This document shows, in pieces, positions 52,560 to 64,000 of a DNA stretch of 64,000 nt. Position numbers and translations under genes: made by a program. Numbering within the stretch: position 1 is the first letter of the stretch; each line of letters opens with the position of its first letter. Location of the stretch: contig CM034548.1 of the NCBI GenBank assembly GCA_020055645.1, positions 25,284,201 through 25,348,200 of the forward strand, in the 5' to 3' direction. Source of the DNA: Tomocerus qinae. Taxonomy: Eukaryota; Arthropoda; Collembola; Entomobryomorpha; Tomoceridae. The notes under the pieces were generated by a model. That model worked only from the letters and a program-made list of their open reading frames with translations, did not search any database and was not told the origin of the DNA.

Positions 52560-53620
52560 TGTATACTTTAGTAAGTATGTAGATAGGATAGAGAGTTGGA
52601 ATTATTGTAGTGAATATATCGAATTGCTAATCACGGGTTTGAAAATATGGTGTTCATGATGCGTCAGAAATGGGAGAAAGGAAAAAGTAATGTCTCGTCT
52701 TGGAAAATGAGAAATCTAATTAAGTTAATGATTACATTGGGTCTAAGTGGGAATGCCAACTGGGCCAAATCTTGTTTTGAGAGAAAATTCCCCATGAGTC
52801 GTAATGGTAAGATGCCGTAAACATGAAATGGAAGAATGAAAACAGCGTTTAAACAAACTGGAGATAGTGGAGCGATATGTTGTGTGGTTGGTTGGCATAT
52901 AGAATTTCGACAATGGGATCGACGTAGATAGAGACAGTGTATCCTCGCGGGTAATAAAGTTGTAATATAAATATATAAAGATTGTATAGCATGGGATTGA
53001 GCCGTTGAGTATAATAGGAAGGAGGAATAAATAAGACATGTCGTCTGATCGTCTTCGTCAATCAATGTACGTGTGAGTGTGTGTCGTCGCTCGTTTACTT
53101 ATCGTTAGTTGGACTAACAATAAGAGGGATAACAAGGCTCGTAGGAGGGAGCAGAGTTGAGCGCAAGTATTGAGAAACGACAGTCGGTAATAATGACAAC
53201 AAGCATCTTGTCATGATTAGGTAGGAGCATTAGAAAGCAGAGCACTCGTTATAAACGACAGTTGTTGGCCTTTCCGTCTTCGTTAGACTAATTACGTTGA
53301 TTGAATGTAAAGGGATATGTGTGTGGGGGCTTACTGGAGGGCCTTCTTCATTAACTACACTTCTTTTCATATCCTCAAAAAATCCCCATGTTTACCAGAA
53401 GTCTCATCTTGTGCATACAAACATGAAAAAATTACAACCTTAATCCACTCGTACATAAAATAAATCCTTCCATATTCAGCATTCGTCTCATTTAATGTCA
53501 CAAACGTTTTGATCTAGTTAAGGGAGAATAGGTAATCTACAATTACTACCATTAAATAAGGATTACTCAACCGTTTGATCCCAAAATATAATAAGAAAAC
53601 GTAACTCATCTACACAAGAG
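52560..53620. other. Skew unit with three overlapping spurious frames
   Basis: 21 G:5 C at 52861-52920, then 18 C:3 G at 53341-53400. Minus-strand frames of 133, 98 and 70 codons are open in all three registers of the G half, a sign of stop depletion. Confidence 0.6.
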
Positions 53621-53629
53621 TCATTCTTG

Positions 53630-56600
53630 AGCACGTCGCTCTGAGATATGTATACAAAATACATGAACCCCAATTATTTTAGAGTAAATCGAAGGAGATA
53701 TGGGACTGAGACAGAGAAGTAAATAGGAGATCGAATACATTACACAAACTTGCGTAATACAGAGTCAACCTAATGGAACCGTATTGTTAGTGTAATAATA
53801 ACATTATTATCTGTCGGCATGCTGTAACGTAATATTCGCAGTGGCAATAATAATATGAACATCGAACAACATAACAAGCAAGCAATTTATTGTAGGTATT
53901 TCAGCTTCTGATTTCTTTTTCTTCGTGTTCTGCTATTTCATTCTGTCTTCTCCTCCTGCCCTAATGTCAAACATATGAAGGCCTTTCAGCTCATTAGTTT
54001 TATACTGAGCGAGTAGAAATATTACCAGCTCTGTTCTACTTAGTTCATCTTCCACATGTAGGTAACATACTACTGTGTTATGTGATATCTTCTTTTTTAG
54101 ACGTCCTACGTCTATTTCTACTTATACCAGTCTAATTCCAATACTATACTACATGATCCCATATCATTGCACGTTCTACAATTCCACAATTATTTTAGAC
54201 ACAAGTACAGAGTTAAAACATGTTCTATATATATTTATATTGCTATATACTTTATGTACTTATTTCTCTTCTTTCATCCACAATGCATTTCATTTTATCA
54301 CCAGAACCAAATCACTAGTCCTGGCTCATTTATAATACGAAAATTTATTTGCAATCTCGTTTCTACGAATGTATACCACTTACTTATTTAGCTCATTTGA
54401 GAATGTGTTTATTTTAGCATGTTGTACAGTAGACATGAAAACGTGGAGATATTTATCTGCAGTGCGGCTTCTTGTCAGTCAACTAATGTAATAAGTATCT
54501 CCATAATATTGTTTAATTTAATGTGCATTTCGAGTAGTGCAATGTGAATCTTACTATGACGTTAATGTATCTATTCTCAGAAAAACGCTGTGACTAATTG
54601 ACGCAGGAAGCTCATTCTTTCCAAAGGAATTTGTATTTATTAGCGAGAGAAATTCCTCATTATAAGAACAAGATTCTACAAAATCTATTAGCAACTTGTA
54701 TCTCTTTTTAATTTTTCTTTATCTTCTACCTATGAGCAAACAGGAATGATATGCTCACATTAAATGATTCAATTATATTATTTGCAGTACTAGTACCTGC
54801 AACAAATTTAGAAAATGAATCTATTATTTATTTATTAGTATTAAAAAAGTTACTATAATCCATTAATAGTAAAGGTTTTTATTTTGATGTGTTGACAAAG
54901 GTTTATTTATTTTTGGGTTGATACACGTTTAAATGGGTATAATTATAAGGTGGGTAAGTCATGATTGAATTAGTAGCATCTTTCATCTTAATCTTTTCCA
55001 ATATCATTTGTATTTATTAAAAAGCGGTGGTCTTACACTTTAGTATAAATAATGAGAAGGGAAAGGCTGCATTTCCATTTAAGGAGAACGGAAAATGTTT
55101 CTTTCCTTATTACATAGCTCAGCACAAAAAAGTGGAGGTAGCTATCTACACCTTCCGTCGTTAGTCACATTCATTGTTACATAGATACATCATTTCAATT
55201 CAGGCTGGTGCACAAATACAGAAGGATATTACTTTTACCACTTGCTAAGTGGAGTATATAAGGGAGTTAGTCACATACAGAAGAAATGGAATAGAATAGA
55301 ACAGACATTCCTACAAAACTCACTCTCAATGTAATTAATTTCATGGTATTTACGAAACGAAAGTAGAGAAGAATGTTGTTGTGTAGAAAACTAATCACGG
55401 CCAGACGAGAGAGAGATAGCTCACCAGAAAAAGGAATGTTTGACGAAAACAACCAAGCAAAATTAAAGTCCAGCAAAGGATATGACTCTGTTAATACTAA
55501 CAGAGCCGACAAGGTTTATGTTATTACGGGATACCTCGAACAGACACACGTCTTCACTTGCTTGTATAGGATTTTAGTGCACACCAACCAAACTACCAAC
55601 CAACTCACTTTTAGTACCAACGAAACAAACGACTCCTCTGCAACTAACTCCGTATCTAACTAAATTGTTCTGCGATGTTACTTTTCTTTGATTATGTGAT
55701 TTCAACTAATCTAACTAATACCTTTTCCCTACCAGAATTTACTTGGTCAAATATTTGTTTATTTCCCAATACAAGATATCTATAATTTTAAATCGAATTA
55801 CAATGCGTAGGAAGGTGTCTATATTACAAATACCATATAAAAGGCTTTACAATGTAGCTATGCAGTTATGTAATAGCATATAGATTCCATGTGTAATGCT
55901 ATTCTCAAATTATGATGGTGAGAATGAGGATTGTACGTTTTCAAGATGCTCATCTTTTACATTTTGTTCATATCGTACTTACTATATACTTAAAATACAA
56001 TAAAGAATTGCTCACTCGCAATCAGTACACACCGTGGGCATCCTAATTGAACTCGTGCACGAACACGACAGATAAAATCTTGTGTCTGCTCTAAACATGA
56101 CTCCCTACTCTGTGTATGCTTAGATAAGCGGAGTCTTACATATAAAAATATTAAATTTAAGTGGGTATTGCAATCTTCTAATTTACTTTTATAAATTACA
56201 TGTCTACCTTCTTACATCTTATTATTTGGTTCTTCACAATAATAATATGTACCATTAGGATGCCGACAAAACAGAAACATATTATTACATAGCAAACTAT
56301 GAGTAATCATTATTTCTGTAAATTTAATTTTCATTTTCTCATTATAATTACATGCAGGTACGGCAAAAGACTTTCTTTGGGTTACCAAAATACTCATCAT
56401 TAAGTAGCATATTGTCTTCAAAATCATTTTCCATTCTTGATCTTGGTCACACTTCTTTTGTCCATTTGGATTATATGAAAATGCATATAGAGTAGATAAC
56501 ATCTTGAATTTAGTGCAGATAATGTACTACATTAAATACATAGAGGAATGTAACAGCTACCCACTGTCTATCTACCCACCATTTAAATAGTCTGTGAACA

Positions 56601-57400
56601 CTGCAAACAATGTCGTTGATTCACGGCTGGAAATTCTTTTGTTGAATATTACAAAGCAAGTTTTTACAGGGCAACTAATGAATTCTTTGTTGGGCAGATA
56701 CAAAGTTAGTCATGAACTAATCAAGTCCTAAAATAAAATACGAAACAAGACATTCTTTAATACTTTGTTTATATGAAAACATTTTTCTCGTTACCAACAG
56801 AGATTTACCTGTAATGTGTAGTACTATGTATTTGTTTACTGTATACACAATGCACACACAATATGTAGGTGGTTATAATTAAAATAGTTTTCGGTTTCTT
56901 TGCTAATGCTCATTCTCTCCTCCAGACTCTAGGATAATCCTTCCTACCGTAAGGGAATTCTTCCTTGATTACTTAGAAACTTAATAGAAGTCTGTTACAT
57001 GATTGAATTAATGAAATTATGAAATGGTGTCCGTTGGATTGGGAAATAGTTGGGTCTTTGTTACTTTGATTAAGATTTATGGCACTGTGAATGAGCAATG
57101 AAACTAGCTAAAATAGCACTACAAAGCTATTCTTTATTTCGACTATGCTATATAACAACGGGTATATGTAACTCATTATTTAAAATTAGTAAATACATAG
57201 TTTTTGATAAAAAGCATTGTTTAATTAATTGCGTGACTATTTCGGTCATAAAAAGGTACACGACATTACATGTGCTATTTTTGGTAAGATGTCCAAGTAT
57301 GATAGTATTCATTAACACTATGAATTAGAAAAATATTTAAATCATGAAATAGAATAATGACTTATGGTTGATTGATCTCTTTGTGTATAGGTAGTAATTT
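53630..57400. other. Long AT-rich stretch, no gene seen
   Basis: Mild C-rich patches at 54050-54330 and 55560-55670 are unpaired. Open frames of up to 96 codons have no recognisable features. Confidence 0.45.
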
Positions 57401-57409
57401 GTGTGTGAA

Positions 57410-58250
57410 ATTAACAAGATTTGGTCCAGTTGCCCTTGAGTGATTTGGTTGACAGACGGTCATAGCGATAGCGTGGCATGGATTTCGGAGTGGCTGGGCA
57501 ATAGTTTAGCACTCAGTCGAATAAAAGTAAAATGGAGGGAGCGAGCAATAAAATGCACATGGGGTCTCATTTTGAAAGTCATTCTTTAATTGCATTCATT
57601 TGGCTATATAGGATTTTGCGTGGCTAGCTTTGGCTTCAGCTTTGTTTGACGTTGGCTTTGTAGTTGGTTGCATGCACGCTCACTCAGAATCAGTGAGTTA
57701 TTTGCAAATGAGTTAGTCGGCTCTTGGCTGCATCTGCAGTCAGAATCAGCATTGTTGCTCGTGACACTTTGAATAATTACTAATTCTGCAGAAATAGGAT
57801 GTCGGATAATCAGCGTATCTTTGAATTTCCTTTCAAGTGCTACTGCTACTCCTCCTCTGCAGTAATCTAACGTAACGTAACGTATAGAAACAGGCAGAAA
57901 TTAAACTAACACGGAGCATTACGCAGACAGAACAGACAAGACAGTCAGTCACTTTAGTTACACAATTAATGATATAAACTATTTAATAGCTATACTACGA
58001 AACCATTTATTTAAGCACGAAGACACCGTGTAGGTACGCTCTCTACTTAACTTCCATCCACTACAAATACAATATCATTTTATTACTCTAACTAGATTGC
58101 CTACTAAAAATAAATGCTGCTTAGGTACTCTTGCTTTCTTGCTACGTATTTATTAGAGGTGGGAGTGGAAACAATTACTTTGCACAACAGATTTCAACTC
58201 CTAACTTTTCAATTACAGCCCCTCTATTCCACATTCTCCTAGAATGGCAA
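57410..58250. other. Skew unit
   Basis: 19 G:7 C at 57481-57540, then 17 C:4 G at 58201-58260. The core at 57600-57780 has repeated TTGGCT words and a GTAACGTAACGTA run near 57873. Confidence 0.5.
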
Positions 58251-58949
58251 TTACATTAAATTTAAATTAAATCGCAAGAAATGTAAAAACACTCAAAAAC
58301 CATTTCCAAACTTGCATTTCTTATTTACGCATGAAAATTTCTCAACCAGGACCAACAAAAAGCCAAGTAACATACTTAATATGTACATTTTTAATTTCAA
58401 TAGAATCCCTTATGGTTTTAAAACAATTAAAGATAATAGAGAAGAAACTTGAGCAGTAATAGATCGAACAAAGTATAAGATTGTAATTGTTGTCAAGTGT
58501 ATATTTTATACATAAATCAAACCTATGCATGAACAAGAGTTTTTAGAGGCAGAGGTATAGTAACTAGTGGGTCTATGAAACTTCCTATTTCCCTTATCTG
58601 AAATGTAGAAAAAATGTTTTTCAAGAAGTTATACAGCATTTTATTATTTTTGGTAAACTATTGGCCAAAAGGTGCAATATTTCTTATAAATTTCGCACAG
58701 GTGCAAAATCTCGCATCGAGCCAAACCGAATTCAACCGAAATAGAGTATAAGAAAATGAAGGTTGAGTTTGTAAAACTAAGGTTGATACACCTCTGTATA
58801 TACCTATAACATGTAATGTCTTTTATTAATATGGCTTTAGGTGTACCCTAGAATTATAAATTAAATTGATAATTTGTGCTATAATTTTAAGCTCTATATT
58901 CAGTCAAAGATTTGTCAATGTAGTACATTAAATTGACAGTTGATGCTAG

Positions 58950-59330
58950 ATATTTATAAGGTGGCAGAGAGTGGCACTGGATTGGGCAGTGTGGTTTGGA
59001 GTTCCGCTATGGTATTATAGCAGGACGGAGTGAGTTAAACTGGGAATGATGATTGGGTGAGAGTGAGAATGGATGCCGTGCTCCTGTGGTATAACTTTCG
59101 TGCTCATTCACATCATACATGAAGCAATTAACGAGGAGACGCTCAATCATGATTTTACTCATCAACCAAACTTGGGCTAGTCATTTACTCTGTGCATCAA
59201 CTCGGTTGCTCTTTCCTTCCTTCCTAGTTAGAATTTCGAGTCCCGTACTATAACTCCTGTACTAGTCAACTCAATCATAATCATCCCATCACATCACTGT
59301 AATGTTTGCTCTAAGCCTACTTACTTACTT
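58950..59330. other. Short skew unit
   Basis: 21 G:7 C at 58981-59040, then 17 C:5 G at 59281-59340. CAACTCAA at 59267-59274. Confidence 0.5.
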
Positions 59331-59339
59331 AGCTTAACT

Positions 59340-60390
59340 ACAATAAGGGCTATATAATATTATTGTGATGCCTATAAATATAAGTACCTAAGCATAGTGT
59401 ATGAATAACGGAGCTACACTTCTAAAATACTAAGTTAAGTATAATAAATTATACTTATCCATAACTCCCACTCCCAATTTGGTCTATAGCTTTATACTTG
59501 GCATGTAAAATGGCAAATATCTGTAGTAGCCAAATGAACGGGTGTGCAAGTCCCCTCTTTATAGAAACATCTACTTTGTACTATATAATATAAGTCTCAA
59601 GAAAACACGTCAGGTCAACTGTATGACTTCATAAGCAAAAGTTGGCTCCTAGTCCCCTGACTAGGGAGAAGGAACTCAAACTGGATTTATTCCTTAATGA
59701 ATAAGTTAAAGATTATCGTCTAATACAGAAAGAAATAATAAATGAGTAGCATAATATAGTCTATATGAGTCTGTGCTAACTTGGATTCTTTTATTATCCT
59801 TATAATTTGCTAATAAGGACTACTGATAAAGTAGTAAATAATGTAGCCTTGATATAGCACTACAATCACATAAATAAGGAATGCCGTTGCCGGTACAGGG
59901 ATGATATGTATGCTTCAGACCCAATTTAAGAGCTACACTTGTTAGTTAGCAATGGAGGAAAAGAAAAATGAGGATACATAAGAGCTGACTGAGTGAGCCA
60001 ATTTAAATTATTAGCTAATCCAATCTGATTGACGACAATCAATACATGACAGTGTTACTCCCACGTTGATATATTGGAAAAGAGCATTTTCGTAATTGGC
60101 ACTGATGTGTGGGAGTTTCATTTCATCTGCCTTTCATAGGGCAGCAGAGCTAGGACTGTTTTTCACGTACTTCTTTGCCCTACCGGTTTAACTACAAACT
60201 TAAATTCTTATTTAAATAAAGTCATGTTTATTGAATAGCTCTGCCCTCTGATAATATCTACCATGTTGTTATAGCAATAAAAACTGTCTGTAGTTTAACA
60301 TGGGTACGTAAATCTTTACTCTACATAAAGATAAACTGGGGCATGCGCATGGGATTCTTTCACTATTCTTGAATAAATGTTTGTATCTAT
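59340..60390. other. AT-rich spacer with a small hairpin
   Basis: CCTAGTC (59648-59654), loop CCCT, GACTAGG (59659-59665) is a perfect 7-bp stem. No gene seen. Confidence 0.5.
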
Positions 60391-60394
60391 GTCC

Positions 60395-60448
60395 GTAATA
60401 TTTTGTAACTAATGAGCAAGGGTAATATTTTGTAATTAATGAGCAAAG
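60395..60448 (+). repeat. 27-bp tandem duplication
   Basis: Copies at 60395-60421 and 60422-60448 share GTAATATTTTGTAA and TAATGAGCAA, differing at two positions. Near-identity suggests a recent slippage or repair event. Confidence 0.9.
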
Positions 60449-60502
60449 CCTAGACTACTGAGTCCAATCAACGGTCTATGAAATTCGGGCCAATGCGCAG
60501 TC

Positions 60503-60551
60503 GCTAGAAATTTACTGATTGCAACATTTTCTAGCACACTTTGTGTGCTAG
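60503..60551. repeat. Overlapping inverted repeats (hairpin)
   Basis: CTAGCACAC (60531-60539), loop TTT, GTGTGCTAG (60543-60551) forms a perfect 9-bp stem. Its left arm overlaps a second pair, GCTAGAAA (60503-60510) with TTTCTAGC (60528-60535), so two structures compete. Confidence 0.75.
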
Positions 60552-60779
60552 GATTCAACTAGTAGTAAAATAAGCATTGTCTTGAGTTCATTATTGCTTT
60601 TCATCAAATGGTGTAAGAATAAATCCTGTTTGAGCATAAATCTACATTAGTAAACAGGTACAATAAGTTATTTAGCAGATTGGAAACCTTTCCTATGCAA
60701 ATCTAAATATTTTTGGTATGAACTGGATTTAAGAGTTTAAAAGCAATATTCTGGTTTAATTGCTTGAGAGTAGATAATT

Positions 60780-61480
60780 GTAACCGGCCAAAGTTAGTAT
60801 TTGTGCCTTCAGCAGATTTATGTAAGTAAAAAAGGGATAGTTTGGAGGAGTTGGGTAATAATAGCTGTACCTGTACAACGAAACAAGTGTACTGCTCCTG
60901 TATAGTTGGAGTAGTGTAGTTGGAGAGAATGGAGGCAGCGAGGAAAGAAAGTAGTATGTTGTTTTATGTTCTGTTATGTTATGCAACGTAGTTAGTAGTA
61001 GCGACAGGAGGTTTAGCTGCAGTTATCTTGATGGGTGATGGTGGCGATGATGATACAGTAGCATGGCATTACTTATCATTCAAGTGGGGCTCGTTAAGTT
61101 ACACGGTCATTATAGAGACTAGGGAATAATAAAATGTAATGTCGCTCCCCGTCTCAATAACGAGTTTCATAGATATGTCTCCAATTAACGAGATGGTGAT
61201 CTCGTTCCCTTCCTTTGCGTTACTTTCCTCTCTTTCTGTGATCCTCCTCACTTTACTTATATATATGTCACATGCATGCATAGCTCATCCGATCCTATGT
61301 ACTATGTGATCTAATGCAATGACTAACTACATCCAGTCAAGATAAGTCTGCTCAACACTCACTAGTCAAGTCACACAGTTCTGCCATTTCATTTGCTCCA
61401 TGCCTATCTCTGTACATATACATGGTACCTACGTAATAAGTACTAGTCTCAGATGAACAATAATACAAAGTTCGTATACA
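60780..61480. other. Skew unit
   Basis: 24 G:2 C at 60901-60960, then 17 C:8 G at 61321-61380, with a GC-richer core at about 61080-61230. Confidence 0.6.
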
Positions 61481-61489
61481 GTCATGCTA

Positions 61490-62070
61490 ACTTACTAAAT
61501 TACTTTGTTCTCCAGTGTCCTGCTTCATTGCGCATTGGAGAAATTACTAAATGAAGACATGGTGAATTCATTTTGGTCTCACTGTTTATCTACTGAATTA
61601 ATCTTATCGAGACTTGATATTTTTGGCTTACCAAATAAGTATGTATCTGTTCAACTTCCTTTCGCTCTTTCTCCTTTTCTTCTCGATTCGACTGTAATCT
61701 GAAATTTAGAAAAAAAATACATTTTAATATCTTGGTCACGTAATGCCACATCATTAAGTAAAGAAAAAAAAATACAATTAAACTACTTGTTTACTCTGGG
61801 TACTCTGAAAAAATTGCAATTTGAATACCAAAAATAAATATTCATTGTTCTGTCTAAATACATACATTTATATATTTCCCAATCATTATAGGGAAATCGC
61901 TTATAGCTTTCAAAAATGTAAATAGAAAATGTAATTGCATGCTTATGTGACAAACCAAAGATAAAATATAAGTAGTTTGTCCAGATTGTCTCACAGTTAA
62001 AGGATCCAATGTCCTTATCATGCTCATGTGTATCTGGGATTTTTGCATCCTAATTGTATGTGCAAGTTTA
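61490..62070. other. AT-rich spacer, no gene seen
   Basis: Low-skew AT-rich DNA; the short open frames look accidental. Confidence 0.5.
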
Positions 62071-62079
62071 ACAAAACAG

Positions 62080-62700
62080 AATAGGGAGGCATTCGTATTT
62101 ATGTCTTCGCACAGTGGCTAAGTAAGAGTGAGAAAAGTATAAGAAAGAAGGGAATCGCAAACCATTTTGTCAACTGACACTGACATGTCACATCTCGGGA
62201 AACTTTCTGACTTAACGATCTCGCCTCTCACGGATTTACTAATGAGATGAAAAAATTCTAATTAAAGGATGATGAATATCTCCTAAACCATTTGTTCCAC
62301 TGTTATAAATTCGGTACAGTTCAATTTGTCTTTTTGTATGTGCGCGTCTCCTTATCTGATATCATATCCCGCACTAATGATCACTCTTCTCTTTGTCAAA
62401 GCCGCTTCCAGAATTCAGACGGTTGATAGTGTACGATTCTAGAAGATTCAAAGAATCCCTATGCAATGCTCCCTTACCACTTCTCTCTATCTACCAAAAC
62501 TACGCACAACGTTAGACATTTAATTACTGCTCCTTCCTACGTGATGCTTATTGACGAACAAAAATGGAAGGCAGAACTGACACTCTCATTCCTTTCTCTA
62601 CAGTATTTCTGCTTTCTTGCAATTAGAACATACCTTATATTATAATCTTAACTAACGACTAATGATAAGTAACTAATATAATATTAAATCTATTTCCTCA
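62080..62700. other. Skew unit
   Basis: 16 G:7 C at 62101-62160, then 21 C:5 G at 62461-62520. Confidence 0.5.
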
Positions 62701-62709
62701 TGAAAGAAA

Positions 62710-63490
62710 CGACATAGCCCATGTTATTATCACCCAAACCATTTCATCATATCAGCATTCACCGTATTTTCCTAAACAATTACAGAATAATTGGAACTCA
62801 ACCAAAACTATTCAAAAATTATATGAATGAATGTCAAAAATGGATCCTTATTCAAATAATCCAATTAAGGATTTCATTTATACTAAACTTTCAGAAAAGT
62901 TTATTTCTCTAATTATATCATTGGATTTTTAAAGGACTTTCCTTATTTCAATCCAATTCCTTCGTACAAATAATGATATGTATAGTAAATATTTGTAGCA
63001 AGCATCCAATTGGAGGCTGATATGTCTTCCTACACACATGAATAACTTTTTCCGTGCTTTGTGTCTTAATCAAAACAACCAATCTTTCTTGTCAAAGCAA
63101 TCCCTAATCAGCATTAAGCAGTAATAAAAGGAAAGGGTAATTTTAATTACCTTCCGCTAAAACTCAAATTTTTCCTTAAACTCAAATTTTCTCTAAAGAA
63201 TGAATATCACACCTAAAATTTATAAAAAAAATGCATTTAATTATTTTTTACTGATTAATGTTTGAATTTTTTCCTGAATATAATTTCAGTGAGAAGAATA
63301 ATTTCATGATATATGCTAAATGCTTAGTGCCATTCGAAGTAAAAATAAATGCCTAATATTTGTAGGTACATTTAGAAATCATAATACACAAAGTAAGAAT
63401 TTTTTTATATTTGAAATGGTCATAAACCCTGAAACCAAATGCATTCTGACACTAGCACTGTTAATAATATTATTTCATATTGACTGGTGC
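62710..63490. other. AT-rich spacer, no gene seen
   Basis: Low-skew AT-rich DNA with A/T runs; nothing recognised. Confidence 0.5.
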
Positions 63491-63499
63491 ATAGCATTG

Positions 63500-64000
63500 C
63501 TGGATAACATTTGAGAGAGGACACAATGAGTGAGCAGTGTACACACTTTAGTGTGTAGTTGGTGTGGATGTCTTGGGTATAGACTGGTAAGACGTGTACT
63601 GTCTTCTTGACTCATCGTCAGCGTTGCGTTAGAAGTGAGCTACATTTGGTTTAATTCGTAGTCTTCTCGCCGCCTGGGTTTCAGTATGCCCAGCTTGCCG
63701 TGCCTCCATCCATATCTTTCTTCTCCCTAATCCCTTTTTAGTCTAATGATCCACATTATTTCCACGTGCAAATTCCCTTCTCTATCTCAAATCCATTAAT
63801 TACATTACACTTTTAATTCCTAATTCCATCCTGTTCGCTCACAAAATTCCCAGTTATTATTAACGTAATCTAACGAGGCAGTTCTTTCCGTTCGCTTTCA
63901 TTTCAGCCTTGCCTTGGCTCAGTCGCCAGCATCTCCTAACTCCTAGCTGCATTAGCTAAGCTCCCTATAATATATTGTTAGGAACTTTAACTAAGAACGA
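63500..64000. other. Skew unit at the window edge
   Basis: 19 G:7 C at 63541-63600, then 17 C:2 G at 63781-63840. The switch, near 63640-63700, is GC-richer. Confidence 0.5.

Noticed and set aside
52664..53065. 133-codon minus-strand open frame
   Set aside because: All three minus registers are open over the same G-rich block; no recognisable family.

Overview
The window is animal nuclear DNA, almost certainly from an insect and possibly a hemipteran (a weak impression). It is AT-rich, has spliceosomal introns, has no operons or bacterial-style genes, and carries the 3' end of an arthropod-type non-LTR retrotransposon. One gene is recognisable: a LIM-only transcription cofactor (LMO, Beadex in Drosophila) on the minus strand between about 10.37 kb and 5.76 kb. 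Two LIM domains can be read in full across three exons with clean splice phases. A fourth exon probably encodes a disordered Asn/Gln/Ser/Pro-rich tail and appears to be joined through a GC-AG intron.

Layout: 1-5.76 kb is AT-rich DNA downstream of LMO, including an undefined 3' UTR. From 5.76 to 10.37 kb lie the LMO coding exons, with introns of 355, 328 and 3,256 bp. From 10.37 to 64 kb there is about 53.6 kb in which I recognise no coding exon. A splice acceptor sits 11 bases upstream of the LMO start codon, so at least one 5' exon lies further upstream (higher coordinates), and part of this desert may be LMO's first intron. The desert holds a 149-bp tandem duplication (33.8-34.1 kb), a LINE 3' tail (46.0-46.25 kb), a possible LTR/primer-binding-site relic (31.28 kb), a 27-bp tandem duplication (60.4 kb), several hairpins and microsatellites, and AT-rich stretches dense in TAAT cores with perfect CRE and E-box palindromes that look like developmental enhancers.

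The most unusual property is a recurring strand-asymmetric architecture. About two dozen times, a block of 100-800 bases rich in G and poor in C on the plus strand is followed by a block rich in C and poor in G, often around a somewhat more GC-rich core, with AT-rich low-skew DNA between units. The order G-then-C is unchanged by reverse complementation, so each unit is symmetric in composition without being an inverted repeat. Hand counts of sample 60-base rows give ratios such as 23 G:2 C and 17 C:0 G. Most long open frames outside LMO fall in these blocks (minus strand in G blocks, plus strand in C blocks) and are best read as by-products of the composition.

Limits: everything was read by eye. 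Homology claims rest on recognised LIM motifs and familiar transposon signatures. Enhancer-like labels are inferences from texture only.
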